Below are positions 62,278 through 64,000 of a stretch of 64,000 bases of DNA, piece by piece. Under the pieces are notes generated by a model. It saw only the letters and a list, made by a program, of their open reading frames with translations, was not told the DNA's origin and made no database searches. The DNA is from RI-153 sp963721725. Its GTDB lineage: Bacteria > Chloroflexota > Anaerolineae > Caldilineales > Caldilineaceae. The translations under genes and the position numbers were made by a program. The stretch's first letter is position 1. Each line of letters begins with the position of its first letter. Location: the NCBI GenBank assembly GCA_963721725.1, contig CAVRLX010000006.1, positions 1 through 64,000 on the forward strand, given 5' to 3'.

Positions 62278-63231
62278 CTAAAGAGCCGCGATGCCGTCTG
62301 CCAGGGTCCATTGCGGCGAAAAATCCGTGTCGGCGCGCAGGCGAGAAATATCCAGCGGCGCGCGGTTTTGCGATGGACGCAGCACAAGATCAGCCTCGGC
62401 GACCTCATCCACCCATTCGACGCGCAGTCCGTGCTTCTTGAACATTTCGATCAGCTCTGCAAACGGCGTTGACAGGCCACTGCTAATGTTGTAGACCTCG
62501 TATTGCCAGCACGGCGCGCTCAGCAGCGCCCAGATTGCCCGCCCCACATCCTGGGCGTGAATCCGATCCCGGCCACCACTGACTTTGGCTACGCGCAAAA
62601 TTTTATTTTCCCGTGTTGCCATAAGCAGGCGATGGACCAGGCTGGTGTGGGTGCGGCTGCTTTTGGGCACTTCCAGCGGGCCATAGACCGAGGCAAGCCG
62701 TACCGATGTCATGGGTTTGCCACAAAGCTGGCTGTAGCGGGCGGTCAGCCGTTCCGAGGCAAATTTGGTGATGCCGTAGAGATTGTCCAGATCCAGTGCG
62801 CTCTCTTCGCCAATGGGATCTGTTGTGGGCGCAGATGGCACAGCATAGACACCGCTGCTGCTCATCGTGATCACCCGCTGCACCGTGGTCACAGCCAGCG
62901 CTGCGTCCAGAATGTTGATTGTGCCGCCCAGATTTACATCGACAATGGCGGTGGGATTGGCCGCTTCTTGTTCCGGGCTGGCGGTGATGGCCGCGCCATG
63001 GACAATGTGGGTGATCTCGGCGCGGTGGATCAGATCATGCACGGCGCGGCGGTCGGTGACGTCGAGTTGCACACACGCAATGGCCTGGGCCAACGGCGCG
63101 AAGAAGGCCGCCACCTCGGCGCTAGGCGCTCCCCGATCAGCGGCGATCACCTGTACGCCGGGCTGCCCCGCCAACACCTGCACACAATGCAACCCCACAA
63201 AGCCCAGCCCACCCGTCACAAGAATCTTCAT
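62278..63231 (-). CDS. NAD-dependent epimerase/dehydratase
   Basis: A 317-residue extended short-chain dehydrogenase. The Rossmann motif VTGGLGFVG is at residues 5-13; Ser in ITMSSSGVYAV and YGITK give the Ser-Tyr-Lys triad. SVRLASVYGP is also typical. The family includes UDP-glucose 4-epimerase-type enzymes, and here the sugar nucleotide or sugar acid cannot be named. It lies in a minus-strand run with Gfo/Idh dehydrogenase upstream and DapA-like/SDR downstream, so a role in sugar-derivative turnover is likely. Confidence 0.85.
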   Translation of the reverse strand: MKILVTGGLGFVGLHCVQVLAGQPGVQVIAADRGAPSAEVAAFFAPLAQAIACVQLDVTDRRAVHDLIHRAEITHIVHGAAITASPEQEAANPTAIVDVNLGGTINILDAALAVTTVQRVITMSSSGVYAVPSAPTTDPIGEESALDLDNLYGITKFASERLTARYSQLCGKPMTSVRLASVYGPLEVPKSSRTHTSLVHRLLMATRENKILRVAKVSGGRDRIHAQDVGRAIWALLSAPCWQYEVYNISSGLSTPFAELIEMFKKHGLRVEWVDEVAEADLVLRPSQNRAPLDISRLRADTDFSPQWTLADGIAAL

Positions 63232-63243
63232 ACATTCACACTT

Positions 63244-63343
63244 TCCAGAGATGGAACGCGGATGACACGGATGGAACGGATTTACACAGATTTTTATTTA
63301 TCCGTTTTAATCCGCTCCATCTGCTCAATCCGCGTGCTATCTC
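63244..63343. repeat. AACGCGGAT-type repeat between Gfo/Idh and epimerase genes
   Basis: Contains ATGGAACGCGGATGACACGG, GATTTACACAGATTTTTATT, and a partly complementary ATCCGTTTTAATCCGCTCC and CAATCCGCGTGC. It is related to the 9762-9801 palindrome, but arms have drifted. Confidence 0.5.
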
Positions 63344-64000
63344 TTAATCCATGCGTACGCCGTGGCGCTGATAGAAGTCGGCCATCTCCACGGTGCGCCC
63401 GGTTTCGCTGCTTTCGATGGCGGCAAAGCAAAGCGCCAGCGTGCGCAGATGATCGGCGCCGCTGCATTCCAGTTCCGTACCGCGCTGCACGTGCGAGACA
63501 AACGATCCCAGCAATGCCTCGGTGTCGTCGAAGAAGGCTTGGAAGTCGGGCAGCGGCACGGGCGTCAGCGCTTTCTCTTTGCTACGCGCAATGGCGATGT
63601 CTTCAAAAAGCTGCTGTTGCACAATCACGCCGTCGCTGCAATCGGTGCGCCATTGAAATTGAAGTTCATCCCAGCCGCCAGTCCACGTGCCTAGATAGTT
63701 GACCTCCAACCCGCCCTCCAGTTGGAGCAGACAACTCACGTTGCTGTCGTGGGCGTACATGCTCCACGGCGGGTTCCACGTGCGGCAACTCACGCGCTCG
63801 ACTTCGCGCCCATAGCAGTAGCGGATCAGGTCGAGGTGATGGATGCTCTGTTCCAGCATCATGGGGTGCTGCATGGTCAGCGGATATTTGTTGAGCCGGG
63901 GCTGGCGTCCGTCACGGTTGCGTTGATAGGTGAACTGCCCAAAGCCGGGCGTGCCCAGCGCTTCGCTCAGCACCAGTTCGCGGATCTTCAAACTGACGGG
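63344..64000 (-). CDS. Gfo/Idh/MocA-family oxidoreductase, C-terminal part
   Basis: The 3' part of a gene that runs off the right edge; at least 218 residues are seen. It contains QPRLNKYPLTMQHPMMLEQSIHHLDLIRYCYG, with the conserved H-x-x-D/L region of the C-terminal domain, then EGGLEVNYLGTWTGGW and the closing helix DHLRTLALCFAAIESSETGRTVEM, all typical of Gfo/Idh/MocA dehydrogenases. The NAD-binding domain would lie outside the window. It likely oxidises a sugar or inositol, upstream of the epimerase, DapA-like and SDR genes. Confidence 0.83.
   Translation of the reverse strand, partial: PVSLKIRELVLSEALGTPGFGQFTYQRNRDGRQPRLNKYPLTMQHPMMLEQSIHHLDLIRYCYGREVERVSCRTWNPPWSMYAHDSNVSCLLQLEGGLEVNYLGTWTGGWDELQFQWRTDCSDGVIVQQQLFEDIAIARSKEKALTPVPLPDFQAFFDDTEALLGSFVSHVQRGTELECSGADHLRTLALCFAAIESSETGRTVEMADFYQRHGVRMD

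Noticed and set aside
1..64000. DGR template repeat and reverse transcriptase within this window
   Set aside because: No reverse-transcriptase motif (such as YxDD) and no AAC-rich near-copy of 58233-58330 were found. If the system exists, those parts lie elsewhere.
1..64000. Prophage or integrative element
   Set aside because: No integrase, terminase, capsid or attachment repeats were seen. The A/T-rich stretch at 50.5-51.5 kb fits Rhs decay better.

Overview
This 64 kb window is a chromosomal segment of a GC-rich bacterium, most likely a Chloroflexota member of the Anaerolineae/Caldilineae type. That placement is inferred from protein style, not from a marker tree: secreted proteins with Pro/Thr linkers, giant DUF11-repeat surface proteins, adjacent HMG-CoA synthase and reductase genes, and many short intergenic palindromes. 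No rRNA, tRNA or CRISPR array was seen.

Layout. 1-8.6 kb (minus): a giant secreted DUF11/SdrD-like repeat protein running off the left edge, with two frameshifts. 9-15.6 kb: nucleotidyltransferase-like gene (+), then a minus block of galactokinase, DUF4399 lipoprotein, YihY membrane protein, HMG-CoA synthase and HMG-CoA reductase. 15.7-19.6 kb (minus): three membrane genes resembling complex I/antiporter subunits. 19.9-21.1 kb (minus): small membrane protein and a GrdB-family gene with an in-frame UGA (UxxC motif) followed by a SECIS-like hairpin. 21.2-25.9 kb (+): ABC exporter, antitoxin/PIN toxin pair, short Rho, zinc-ribbon membrane protein. 26-28 kb (minus): rhodanese and secreted protein. 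28.4-44.8 kb, mostly plus: FtsH, SMR-like protein (minus), SET-domain protein, RNase D (minus), a PrsW-like/anchored protein/trypsin-like protease operon, two Pro/Thr-rich surface proteins, then a tightly packed CorA, unknown protein, Nudix, unknown protein, lipase, Rpn-nuclease block. 44.8-49.8 kb: FAD/Fe-S oxidoreductase (minus), glutaredoxin (+), cytochrome P450 (minus). 50-51.6 kb: decayed Rhs tip region with a small lipoprotein. 51.9-57.1 kb: DEAD-box helicase, apiosidase-like hydrolase (minus), Mrr endonuclease and a DUF433/DUF5615 pair. 57.1-64 kb: HpaI-type aldolase, a CHAT-protease/formylglycine-enzyme-fold fusion whose C-terminus looks like the variable region of a diversity-generating retroelement, and a minus operon of Gfo/Idh dehydrogenase, epimerase, DapA-like aldolase and SDR for sugar or sugar-acid catabolism.

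At least 13 single-gene frame breaks occur, mostly in short homopolymers and in both directions. Residual sequencing error is the simplest explanation, so broken genes are described as single reconstructed genes where both halves match one family. The two most interesting items are the probable selenoprotein (20226-21074) and the CHAT-FGE protein with a retroelement-type variable C-terminus (58215-60147).
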